From Ophiura sarsii (taxonomy: Eukaryota > Echinodermata > Ophiuroidea > Amphilepidida > Ophiuridae), in the NCBI GenBank assembly GCA_035610835.1, contig CM069442.1, positions 61,915,431 through 61,979,430 on the forward strand: DNA of 64,000 bases. Direction: 5' to 3'. Both the position numbers and the translations under genes were made by a program. A model generated the notes under the pieces. That model did no database searches. It was not told the origin of the DNA and saw only the letters and a list, made by a program, of their open reading frames with translations. This document shows positions 32,275-42,340 of this stretch, in pieces. How positions within the stretch are numbered: position 1 is the stretch's first letter; every line of letters starts with the position of its first letter.

Positions 32275-33105
32275 ATGATGATCAGCGGCCAATTACCAGG
32301 GTGGATCAGTGAGTTCTGTCATCAAAGGCAGCCTCAGCTACACAAGACAATACTGTCTTTAATGTGTTATCTCAGGCCTGTCTGTACTACTTCTAAATTT
32401 GTTCCGAAGGAGGGGGGGGGGGGTGTTAATCTCTTTTATTTTGTGCATCACATTCTTAGCTCATGCGTATGTACATTTTGTCAAACCCATTTCTGCTACT
32501 TATCTACCTGTGAAATGGAGCCTACAAAGACAGTATCGAATCACGCTGCACGGTCTGCACCACAACAATGCAAGTCCTCACAAAGCTTGCCTCACCTTGA
32601 CTTACCTTGATGAAAATGGTACCCATTTGATGGACCAATTACCCATATCACCCAACTTTGCTCCCTGCGTCCTCTGGCTCTTTCCCAAAAATCAAATCAA
32701 AGATTGATGGGGGCTTTTTTCAAGGATCCAAGACCTAGCCAAAGCTGTACATTGAGCATGTTGAGAGATGAGACAATCCCTACTTGGGAGTACCACTCAT
32801 GCTTCGAGAAGTGGAGGATGAGGATGCAACAGTGTGTAGGTGTCAATGGAAGCTTCTTCAAGGGAATGTGACTGTAGTTTTTGAAATTGTATGGCCATCT
32901 TCAGAAACATGGGACAAATACAAATGAAAAAACCATTTTGATCTGCCCTCGTACGATAACTGACATGATGAGCAACGCCCCAGTAGCATCATCATCATCA
33001 GCAGCTGTGTTTGTGGGGTTGACCAACGCTTGTGGAATCTGGGTTTATTTACCAGAACGTTGAAACTGATCTCTAGGGTTGGTCAATTAAAATTGTCTAA
33101 AAGAT
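32275..33105 (+). repeat. Long copy of a locus repeated at 34013-34180
   Basis: gatgatcagcggccaatta at 32276 and tgacatgatgagcaacg through tagggttggt (32960-33085) also occur next to each other in the shorter copy at 34013-34180. In this copy they are about 0.66 kb apart, separated by a mariner remnant, a short G-run (32413-32423) and unique sequence. Confidence 0.8.
32500..32880 (+). pseudogene. Mariner transposase C-terminal remnant
   Basis: The plus strand encodes a degraded mariner-type transposase end. A block HGLHHNNASPHKACLTLTYL is followed by a GTHLMDQLPISPNFAPC block and a LFPK block, matching the catalytic-region pattern (HDNARPH, then YSPDLAPCDxxLFP) of mariner proteins. Several expected residues are changed: the aspartate after the H-N block is replaced, and the aspartate of APCD has become valine. 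After a stop near 32706, other frames still give weakly similar FEKW and CV-x-NG-x-F words up to about 32870. The N-terminal DNA-binding half is absent. It cannot be active; its role would have been cut-and-paste transposition at TA sites. Confidence 0.85.
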
Positions 33106-34012
33106 AAACTTGAGTTTAAACTTAAACTAGTTAGCGAGGGTTTTAGACTAAAACCGTGTTTAGTACAAGAAAACGGCCCTGTTTACTATCAAATCTGGGC
33201 CAGTAGATTTGTTCTTTTGGACCAGTTGGATATTGTGACGGAAATGACAATAAGTTTACTATTTTGTTTTAGTGTCCCTACAAAAGATCATCAGAATTGA
33301 ATTAACCATGGAAAGGTATTGTGAGTGTCAGACAATACATGTATTTTGATTATAACATTTTAAAAGTTTTCATAAGATGGTTGGTTCCCCCTTTAGATTT
33401 CTCAGTGCAATTTTATGGGCAAAACTCTATGTATACAGGAACACAATATTTTGCACTGAAAGCCAAGATGTAACACTTATTTACAAAGGTGGTTATCACG
33501 CTCAGGTATGAGTGATGAGAATAGACCATAAACAACTATTTTTCATTGTTGTAGACAGATACAATAAAAAAAAGTAGGCCTATTTAAAAAAACTCTTCCC
33601 AGAGTCTTACACTGTAGTATTAACAATTTTGCATGCTAAAAATAGACCCTTTTCTGATACTTGATGATTCTAACACCTTGAGCAATAATCTGTGATTTGT
33701 TTCTCTCTATCTGAGCATGTTATCCATGTTTGATACATGTGGGCATCCTCTGAAGGACCTTAGTCATACCCCAAATCCATAATTGTCCACACTATGTGAG
33801 ATTAAGAAATACTCTCTCTTTGAAAATGTCACATACTTTCTTAATATCTGTAGGCATTATTAGATCTGCGTTTACATTGTCAATCTCCTATAATACTTAG
33901 TCCAATGGAATGTTGATTACTAATACATCCAATGATAGTCGACTCCATCGTCCTCCACCAACAGGTTCATTAGAGGTCAGAAAACAAACTTGGATCATGT
34001 ACTATAGAGATA
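33106..34012. other. Unannotated spacer
   Basis: No gene or repeat family recognised. Confidence 0.4.
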
Positions 34013-34180
34013 AGATGATCAGCGGCCAATTAGGATAAGTGACATGATGAGCAACGTCCCAGTAGCATCATCAGCAGCAGCTGTGTTTGTGGGGTTGACC
34101 AACGCTTATGGAATCTGGGTTTCTTTACTGGAACCTTGAAACGGTTATCTTTAGGGTTGGTAAATTAAAATTGGGAGGGG
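34013..34180 (+). repeat. Short copy of the 32.3-33.1 kb locus
   Basis: Contains gatgatcagcggccaatta followed directly by ggataagtgacatgatgagc and the same downstream sequence (tttgtggggttgaccaacgc, then agggttggtaaattaaaatt) as 32950-33105. It lacks the 0.66-kb middle. Confidence 0.85.
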
Positions 34181-34774
34181 GGTTAAGATGTTGTGGCAGT
34201 ATTGGTGAGGGGTCAGTAAACCATACTGCAATTCAGATCCTTTTGGTTCCTTTGTGAAAATTTGATCAAAACAACTAAAATCAAATAATTCTAAACCTGT
34301 TGGCACAAAGCCTACCTTTATCCATTATATAATTGTTTAACTACTATGACAACCAGCTAGCAAATAATACAGTGTGTTCGAAAATGGATCCGCCATAATT
34401 GAAAGCAATTCTTCAAAAATGAAATTGATTATTTATTACTCGAAAGTATCAAAATCCTAGATCATCACAGCTGACAATGAACAATGATGTACCTGTGGCT
34501 TTATAAACCCAACACACAAGGGGGACAATAGGGTTAATTCACTGAAGCTCACAAATGTGTAAAAATTAAATTTGAATATGATTTAACCTTTTCCCTATTA
34601 CTGGATACAGGTAAGCTGCTATCTACAGTAGATAGCAACAAATTAGAAATTTTTTAACGATTAAGTCCTAAACATGATTAATTAATGGAATAACACTCAT
34701 TAGGGAGTATGATCGTAGGGATAGGGGAGAATTCATTGGCATAAACATATAAGTGTGGAATAAATTGTTCTTTT
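34181..34774. other. Unannotated spacer
   Basis: A perfect small palindrome gctatctacagtagatagc at 34617-34635 resembles the 18-kb minisatellite unit. Otherwise nothing. Confidence 0.4.
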
Positions 34775-34845
34775 GACGAATATTATACTTGCTAGTTCGA
34801 CTCCTTACTGAGCTAGAGTCTTCATCAGACTAACAATCTTTTGAT
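34775..34845 (-). ncRNA. Hammerhead-ribozyme-like motif (degenerate)
   Basis: On the minus strand, ctgatga (34828-34822) is followed by a gactc/gagtc stem with a 12-nt loop, and then gaac where a hammerhead has gaaa. A gtc triplet that could be the cleavage site lies at 34777-34775. This order is the core of a type I hammerhead, and such motifs are known from Penelope-like elements, whose coding remnant sits just upstream. The a-to-c change and the weak stem III make self-cleavage of this copy doubtful. Confidence 0.45.
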
Positions 34846-35026
34846 GTTCCTGTTGATTTTATTAGGACGACTCGCACCTGTAGAGGGCAGACTTTCAATC
34901 AGTTGGTCGTAGAAGTGCTCGTCTTTGTTCACAGTGCTTTGTCCTCGTCGCGGATCCAGATGGCCTCTTTGAGCCATCTTATTATTTTATGTCCTTCTTT
35001 ATGGATGGTTTTAAGCATTGTCACTA
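34838..35026 (-). pseudogene. Penelope-like element, C-terminal endonuclease remnant
   Basis: The minus strand from about 35026 gives an open segment with HKEGHKIIRWLKEAIWIR, matching the end of the GIY-YIG endonuclease region of Penelope-like retroelements, where a KEAI-x-IR block precedes an N-x-DEG-type block. After a frameshift near 34930 a second frame gives NKDEHFYDQLIESLP and then a stop near 34838. The reverse transcriptase part is absent, either truncated or replaced by the 42-bp satellite that starts next to it. Family assignment rests on these two short blocks and the adjoining hammerhead-like motif. Confidence 0.5.
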
Positions 35027-35102
35027 TTTATGGAGGGATATAGTGTTCATTAATGTCCATATATAATTAGGAGACAATGTTACCACATGAACTTTCATCA
35101 TA

Positions 35103-36763
35103 AAAGGTATTGACTGGTGATGGTTTTGCACTATAAAAACATATAAAGGGGTTGATTGGTGATGGTGTTGTTGATTGGTGATGGTGTTGCACTATAAAAA
35201 CATATAAAGGGGTCGACTGGTGATGGTGTTGCACTATAAAAACATATAAAGAGGTTGACTGGTGATGGTGTTACACTATAAAAACATATAAAGGGGTTGA
35301 CTGGTGATGGTGTTGCACTTTAAAAACATATAAAGGGGTTGATTGGTGATGGTGTTGCACTATAAACACATATAAAGGGGTTGACTGGTGATGGTGTTGC
35401 ACTATAAAAACATATAAAGGGGTTGATTGGTGATGGTGTTGCACTATAAAAACATATAAAGGGGTTGACTGGTGATGGTGTTACACTATAAAAACATATA
35501 AAGGGGTTGATTGGTGATGGTGTTGCACTATAAAAACATATAAAGGGGTTGATTGGTGATGGTGTTGCACTATAAAAACATATAAAGGGGTTGACTGGTG
35601 ATGGTGTTGCACTATAAAAACATATAAAGGGGTTGACTGGTGATGGTGTTGCACTATAAAAACATATAAAGGGGTTGATTGGTGATGGTGTTGCACTATA
35701 AAAACATATAAAGGGGTTGACTGGTGATGGTGTTGCACTATAAAAACATATAAAGGGGTTGACTGGTGATGGTGTTGCACTATAAAAACATATAAAGAGG
35801 TTGATTGGTGATGGTGTTGCACTATAAAAACATATAAAGGGGTTGATTGGTGATGGTGTTGCACTATAAACACATATAAAGGGGTTGACTGGTGATGGTG
35901 TTGCACTATAAAAACATATAAAGGGGTTGACTGGTGATGGTGTTGCACTATAAACACATATAAAGGGGTTGACTGGTGATGGTGTTGCACTATAAAGTCA
36001 GCTCTAAAAATCAGCTCTAAAAATAAGATACAAATTGGCCGGTAACCATCCCCATTTATTTTGATGAAATAAGGAGTCTACCGCCTTGATTTACCTGCTA
36101 TCTTTTACATATAAAGGGGTTGACTGGTGATGGTGTTGCACTATAAAAACATATAAAGAGGTTGACTGGTGATGGTGTTGCACTATAAAAACATATAAAG
36201 GGGTTGATTGGTGATGGTGTTGCACTATAAACACATATAAAGGGGTTGACTGGTGATGGTGTTGCACTATAAAAACATATAAAGAGGTTGATTGGTGATG
36301 GTGTTGCACTATAAACACATATAAAGGGGTTGATTGGTGATGGTGTTGCACTATAAACACATATAAAGGGGTTGACTGGTGATGGTGTTGCACTATAAAA
36401 ACATATAAAGAGGTTGATTGGTGATGGTGTTGCACTATAAAAACATATAAAGGGGTTGATTGGTGATGGTGTTGCACTATAAACACATATAAAGGGGTTG
36501 ACTGGTGATGGTGTTGCACTATAAAAACATATAAAGAGGTTGACTGGTGATGGTGTTGCACTATAAACACATATAAAGGGGTTGATTGGTGATGGTGTTG
36601 CACTATAAACACATATAAAGGGGTTGACTGGTGATGGTGTTGCACTATAAAGTCAGCTCTAAAAATCAGCTCTAAAAATAAGATACAAATTGGCCGGTAA
36701 CCATCCCCATTTATTTTGATGAAATAAGGAGTCTACCGCCTTGATTTACCTGCTATCTTTTAC
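35103..36763. repeat. 42-bp satellite in two blocks with a duplicated 112-bp spacer
   Basis: The unit (aacatataaaggggttgact, then ggtgatggtgttgcactata) repeats about 21 times at 35103-35996 and about 13 times at 36107-36650. Each block is followed by the same ~112-bp sequence (starting gtcagctctaaaaatcagct, at 35997 and 36651), so block plus spacer was duplicated. Because 42 is a multiple of 3, the minus strand reads through most of both blocks as a 14-residue repeat (QHHHQSTPLYVFIV). Stops arise only where the unit has gttacac. No initiation context or flanking gene supports translation. Confidence 0.95.
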
Positions 36764-37512
36764 GTCTTCTTGAGTTATAAAGGGTTGTGTGCATTTTGAA
36801 TGGGAGAGAGTGTATTTGTCATATTTATTGCTTCCACAATTGTATAAGAACTATTAAACTGTACATACTTAAATAGAAATATGCAGGGTGAGTTTACAGA
36901 TGTCACAGGGTCATGACAGTGTGATATTGTTGAATTGGATCATTTTGTAGTGGTTTTATTTTTGTATATAATATGTATTTATAAAATTCATTTCAAAATG
37001 GCATGCAACAGTATGCATAAAGATACATAAATACAAAAACCCTGAACCCGAAAGTTTTTTGTTGGTGTCATAGTATAGATATCATTTAACTGCAACCTTA
37101 CATAGACATGGGAAAAATGTACACAGCAAAAATAGTGGCATATAAATATTTGGGTACAATAGCAATATGTGAGAATATGTCTATAATTGATGATGTATAT
37201 GGCTTAGGTGGAAGATGTCTTTTTGTTGAGGTTTGCCACTGCACTGTTTTCTCTGTATTCCCAAAGACTGAAAGCTGCCTGTAGCTACATGTGGTTATAG
37301 GGGTTATTTCGGAGTTTACATACAACTGGATCAAAGCATATTAAGTTAGGTAATGTTAAGTTTTTATACATTTAATCTTGATCTTTTCTTCTACCATAAC
37401 TAGACACTTTGTACGTCTCTGAGGAGTGTATAGAGCACACAGGACTTACACTAACGATAGAGCGGTTGTTGGTTCAGATCCTGCAGTGGTCAACATTTTG
37501 TGCTCTTATTCT
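36764..37512. other. Unannotated spacer
   Basis: Nothing firm. A tRNA-B-box-like ggttcagatcc lies at 37471 without a good A box. Confidence 0.4.
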
Positions 37513-37691
37513 CTATTTGGCCCCCTCTGGACAGTGACGTAACTTAACAGGTGCAGCTTTTACGCACGCGTGTGTATTTTCCTTCATTCAACGCTCGTAT
37601 GTATACACCAGCGCCTCGAGTAGGCGCACATGTTATGTGCTGCAATTCGTAGAATACGCAGTTACGTCACTGTCTCGTGATGGCCAAATAG
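37513..37691. mobile_element. MITE family 2, full-length copy (179 bp)
   Basis: Ends are ctatttggcc and ggccaaatag, with cagtgacgtaact/agttacgtcactg further in. The central part has gcagcttttacgcacgcg, caccagcgcctcgagtaggc and gtgctgcaattcg. Partial copies are at 15350-15500 and 24398-24467. Confidence 0.9.
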
Positions 37692-38575
37692 ACTATAGTC
37701 TTATATGAAAGGTAATTTATCCTACTTCTCATGCTCATCGAAAATCCAGGGAAAAATGGGTACCAACATTTGATGGGAAAGTAAAACAGACCATCTAACT
37801 TGGTGTGCTACTGCAGAATAGACATAGGCCTACTGTATTACCATGGAAGTACGAGTGAATGTCCATGGTATTACTGATGATAGGTCAGTCCTAGACTATG
37901 ACAATGAAAAAAGGTACATCAGGTTCTATGGTTTATCTTTGCTTTTGCCTTTACATGACTTGTAACGGGAAAAAGATGTATGCCTGTTGTCTGGTGTGTT
38001 AACGTAAGTCACCCACCCACCTAATATTAAGAGTAGTACTGGGGAGTGGTACTATCAGGTTTGAGTACAGGTTGAACGTTGAACGCCTACACGGATGTGT
38101 CATTTTTTCATTTGTGGGGCTCCCAAGGTTTGAATGTATATGGAATGGGTTGTGTCTCTGTGGCTATCCCCTTTCATACTCTCAAAAACATGTTCGCCGA
38201 CTGGAATATATGCATAATAATGATAAAATTACTTTAATTTTTACAAACAACCTTCAAGTACAACTAACTTCCAACTATATTAAAAGAAAGAGGAAAATGA
38301 TTAATGATTTGAAACTTGCTTGTGTTCTTGAACAAATAGGCCTAATGTTTAGGCTTCTCTGGTAGACTGCGTGGGAACACACAGTCATGATTCATGATTG
38401 TCTGGTGTTTACATTATTCTTTCATATTCTTTTATGAACATTCATACAGAGTTACATTCTTACCAGTGCATTCACCGTCAGGAAATTCCCGATGGTGAAT
38501 ACTGGTAATTATGACATGAACAAACAAACAAACATACAAACAAACAAACAAATACCACAAAAACAACAACAACTA
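37692..38575. other. Unannotated spacer
   Basis: Contains a hairpin taccagtgcattcaccgtca/gatggtgaatactggta near 38460-38507 and an acaa/aaac microsatellite near 38517-38570. A 97-codon frame at 38072-38365 has no recognisable domain. Confidence 0.4.
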
Positions 38576-41006
38576 GAAGTAGATCTGGTCTGAGACCAGG
38601 ACACCTTGATTTCCCTTGTTTAGGTCAATGACCCCTAGTGACCCCGTATGACATGTCACTTTTAATCGCTGAAGACCCTATATGTACATGGATCCAAGAA
38701 ATCTTTTGACCAATTCTGACATTCATTGGGTCATTTCCTACCGAAAAATAGCATTTTGAGTGCGAGGAGTGAAAATTTACATCTTCACCCCTAGTGCCCC
38801 ATGTTGACCTTTGACCCCAAGAAAATGATTTACTTTTGTTCTTGTCTTATCAATACAAATCCGGTCAAAATTGGAGCATGTCTTATAATTTACCCCTGTT
38901 TAGGTCAATGATCCCTAGTGACCCCATATGAAATGTCACTTTTAATCGCTGAAGACCCTATATGTACATGGATCCAAGAAATCGGTCATTTCCTACCGAA
39001 AAAATAGCATTTGGAGTGCGAGGAGTGAAAATTTACATCTTGACCCCTAGTGACCCATGTTGACCTTTTACCCCAAGAAAATGATTTACTTTTGTTCTTG
39101 TCTTGTCAATACAAATCCGGTCAAAATCGGAGCATGTCTTATATTTTACCCCTGTTTAGGTCAATGATCCCTAGTGACCCCATATGAAATGTCACTTTTA
39201 ATCGCTGAACACCCTATATGTACATGGATCCAAGAAATCTTTTGACCAATTCTGACATTCATCGGTCATTTCCTCCCGAAAAAAATAGCATTTTGAGTGC
39301 GAGGAGTGAAAATTTACATTTTAACCCCTAGAGACCCCAAATGTTTTTTTGATTTTAAAACCCAAACTATATAATATATGCGTACGGTCATAAGGAATAT
39401 GTTGTCTGATTTTGACGATCCTAGATCATTTCGCTAAATTGCATGGCTGTTTTAGGTGAAAATCACGTTTTCGTCCCTAGTGACCCTTGTGTGACCTTTG
39501 ACCCCTAACTGTGAACACCCTATATGAAAGTCAGGTAGGGGGTCCTACTGACCAAGTTAGGTGATTGTAGCATGTAAACTGTAGAAAAAATAGCATTTTT
39601 TAGATGGGTTGGGAAGAAGAAGAAGAAGAACTAGACATGGATCTGGTCTGAGACCAGGACACCTTGATTTTTTATGGATTAATGACCTCTAGTGACCCCA
39701 TATGACATGTCACTTTTAATGGATCCAAGAAATCTTTTGACCAATTCTGACAATCATGGGTCATTTCCTCCCGAAAAAATAGCATTTTGAGTGTTAGGAG
39801 TGAAAATTGACCTGTTGACCCCTAGTGACCTATGTTGACCTTTGACCCCATGAAAATGATTGACTCTTTTTCTTGTCTTATCATTGCCTACAAAATGAAA
39901 CAAGACCGGTCAAAATCGGAGCATGTCTTACATTTTACCCCTGTTTAGGTCAATGACCCCTAGTGACCCCATATGACATGTCACCTTTAATCGCTTAAGA
40001 CCCTATATGTACATGGATCCAAGGAATCTTTTGATCAATTCTGATAATCATGGGTCATATCCTCTCGAAAAAATAGCATTTTTAGTGCGAGGATTAAAAA
40101 TTTACATTTTGACCCCTAGTGACCCCAAATATTTTTTGATTTTAAAAACCGAACTATCATATATGCGTACGGTCAAAAGGAATATGTTGACAAATTCTGA
40201 CGATCCTAGGTCATTTCACTAAATTGCAAACGCGTTTTAAGTGAAAATCACGTTTTGACCCCTTATGATCCCTGTGTGACCTTTGACCCCAAACTGTGAA
40301 GACCCTATATGTAGGTCTGGTAGGGGGTCCTACTGACCAAATCTGGTGATTGTAGCATGTAAACTGTAAAAAAAATAGCATTTTGAGTGCGAGGAATGAA
40401 AATTGACCTTTTGACCCCTAGTGACCTATGTTGACCTTTGACCCCATGAAAATGATTGACTTTTTTTCTTGTCTTATCAATGCCTACAAAATGAAACATG
40501 ACCGGTCAAAATCGGAGCATGTCTTACATTTTACCCCTGTTTAGGTCAATGACCCCTAGTGACCCCATATAACATGTCACTTTTAATCGCTGAAGACCCT
40601 ATATGTACATGGATACAAGGAATCTTTTGACCAATTCTGACAATCATAGGTCATTTCCTCCCGAAAAAATAGCATTTTCAGTGCGAGGAGTAAAAATTTA
40701 CATTTTGACCCCTAGTGACCCCAAATGATTTTTATTTTAAAAAACCGTTCTTTTGTATATGCGTACGGTCAAAAGGAATATGTGGACCAATTTTGACGAT
40801 CCTAGGTCATTTCATTAAATTGGAAATGCGTTTTAAGTGAAAATCACCTTTTGACCCCTAGTGACCCCTGTGTGACCTTTGACCCCAAACTGTGAAGACC
40901 ATATATGAAGGTTAGGTGGGGGGTTCTACTGACCAAGTCTGGTGATTGTAGCATGTAAACTGTAGAAAAAATAGCATTTTGTAGATGGGTCTGATAGAAA
41001 GAAAGA
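38576..41006 (+). repeat. Large diverged repeat block, TGACC-rich
   Basis: Two long copies begin with ctggtctgagaccaggacac (38585 and 39637) and each ends near gtagcatgtaaactgtagaa with an agaaag/agaagaag tail. Inside each there are shorter repeated units marked by cccctgtttaggtcaatgac, accctatatgtacatggatc, gtgcgaggagtgaaaatt and ttgacctttgacccc. The half-site tgacc/ggtca is extremely frequent. No protein frame runs through the block. The purine-repeat tails could mark 3' ends of a retroelement, but no reverse transcriptase is present. Confidence 0.9.
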
Positions 41007-41100
41007 ACTAACCCACCAACCAACCCAAGCAACCACCAACCCACCCGACCACCCACCCACCCAACTACCCATCCCACCCCCACCCACACAAACACATAAA
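41007..41100 (+). repeat. C/A-rich CCAACC/CACCC microsatellite
   Basis: Irregular runs of accaaccc and cacccaccc. On the minus strand this yields a low-complexity G/W/V frame that is not a gene. Confidence 0.85.
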
Positions 41101-41263
41101 CCCACAATAGACAGGCAAACAGACCTCTCAAGTTGGGTTGGTCAGTCTGGCATTTTTTTCTGGTTTGTAAAACCAGAAGGGGATTTTGTCATCATGTAAT
41201 GTGTGTCTGTATGTGGCTGTGTAGGGGGGTGTGTAGGGGTGTGCCTTTTGGTTAGCCTTTTTT

Positions 41264-42340
41264 CCCAAATGCTGTATCTGTTGAAAGGATGGACGAATTG
41301 ACTTCAAACCTTCAGTGATAGGTAGGCCATGGTCAAACACTGTAGCTGCTTGTTTGGGGGTCTAATTTGCAAAGGTCATCTGAGGTCAAAGGTCATCTAG
41401 AGGTCAAATCGTAAAAGTTGCCCGAATGCTGTATCTGTTGAAAGGATGGACGGATTGACTTCAAACCTTCAGTGATAGGTAGGCCATGGTCAAACACTGT
41501 AGCTGCTTGTTTGGGGGTCTAATTTGTAAAGGTCATCTAGAGGTCAAATCGTAAAAGTTGCCCGATTGACGTCAAACTTAGAGAAAAGAAACATGAACGC
41601 CGGGTGAACATGTCTAAAATAAATTAGAGGTCATCCAAGGTCATCTGAGGTCAAAGGTCATCCAGAGGTCAAATCGTAAAAGTTGCCCGATTGACGTCAA
41701 ACTTGGAGACAAGAAACATGAACACCGGGTGAACATGTCTAAAATAAATTAGAGGTCATCTGAGGTCAAAGGTCATCCAGAGGTCAAATCGTAAAAGTTG
41801 CCCGATTGACGTCAAACTTGGAGACAAGAAACATGAACACCGGGTGAACATGTCTAAAATAAATTAGAGGTCATCTGAGGTCAAAGGTCATCCAGAGGTC
41901 AAATCGTAAAAGTTGCCCGATTGACGTCAAACTTGGAGACAAGAAACATGAACACCGGGTGAACATGTCTAAAATAAATTAGAGGTCATCTTAGGTCAAA
42001 GGTCATCCAGAGGTCAAATCGTAAAAGTTGCCCGATCGACGTCAAACTTGGAGACAAGAAACATGAACACCGGGGGAACATGTCTAAAATAAATTAGAGG
42101 TCATCCGAGGTCAACGGTCATTAGAGGTCAACCAAGGTCAAAGGTCAACAAGGGGTTAATTTGTGCAATGAACACCGTGGGAACATGTTAAAAAATAATT
42201 AAAGGTCATCCGAGGTCATCTGAGGTCAAAGGTCATCCAGAGGTCAAATCGTTAAAGTTGACCGATTGACCTCAAACTTGGAGAAAAGAAACATGAACAC
42301 CGGGGGAACATGACCCATATATGACCGTTGACCTCATTTA
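41264..42340 (+). repeat. Tandem array carrying exact AGGTCAAAGGTCA sites
   Basis: Two ~157-bp units (gctgtatctg at 41271 and 41428) lead into about five copies of a 115-bp unit with agttgcccgattgacgtcaa, aagaaacatgaacaccgggt and aacatgtctaaaataaatta. The 13-mer aggtcaaaggtca occurs exactly at 41393, 41648, 41763, 41878, 41993, 42135 and 42223, with a one-base variant at 42108. This is the DR1 arrangement bound by HNF4 and RXR-type nuclear receptors in animals. Whether it is bound here is unknown. The loop of the foldback at 55795-56594 contains the same phrases. Confidence 0.95.

Noticed and set aside
32197..32400. Possible exon (HVAYETSALTNHEELADKYL) before the mariner remnant
   Set aside because: The acceptor side (gaaccag) lacks a pyrimidine tract, the donor-like gtgagt is weak, and part of the segment belongs to the locus duplicated at 34013. 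Not enough to call a gene.
35481..36645. Minus-strand 14-residue-repeat protein (169 and 184 codons)
   Set aside because: The frame is a property of the 42-bp period, begins at a non-ATG codon and ends where single unit variants create stops.
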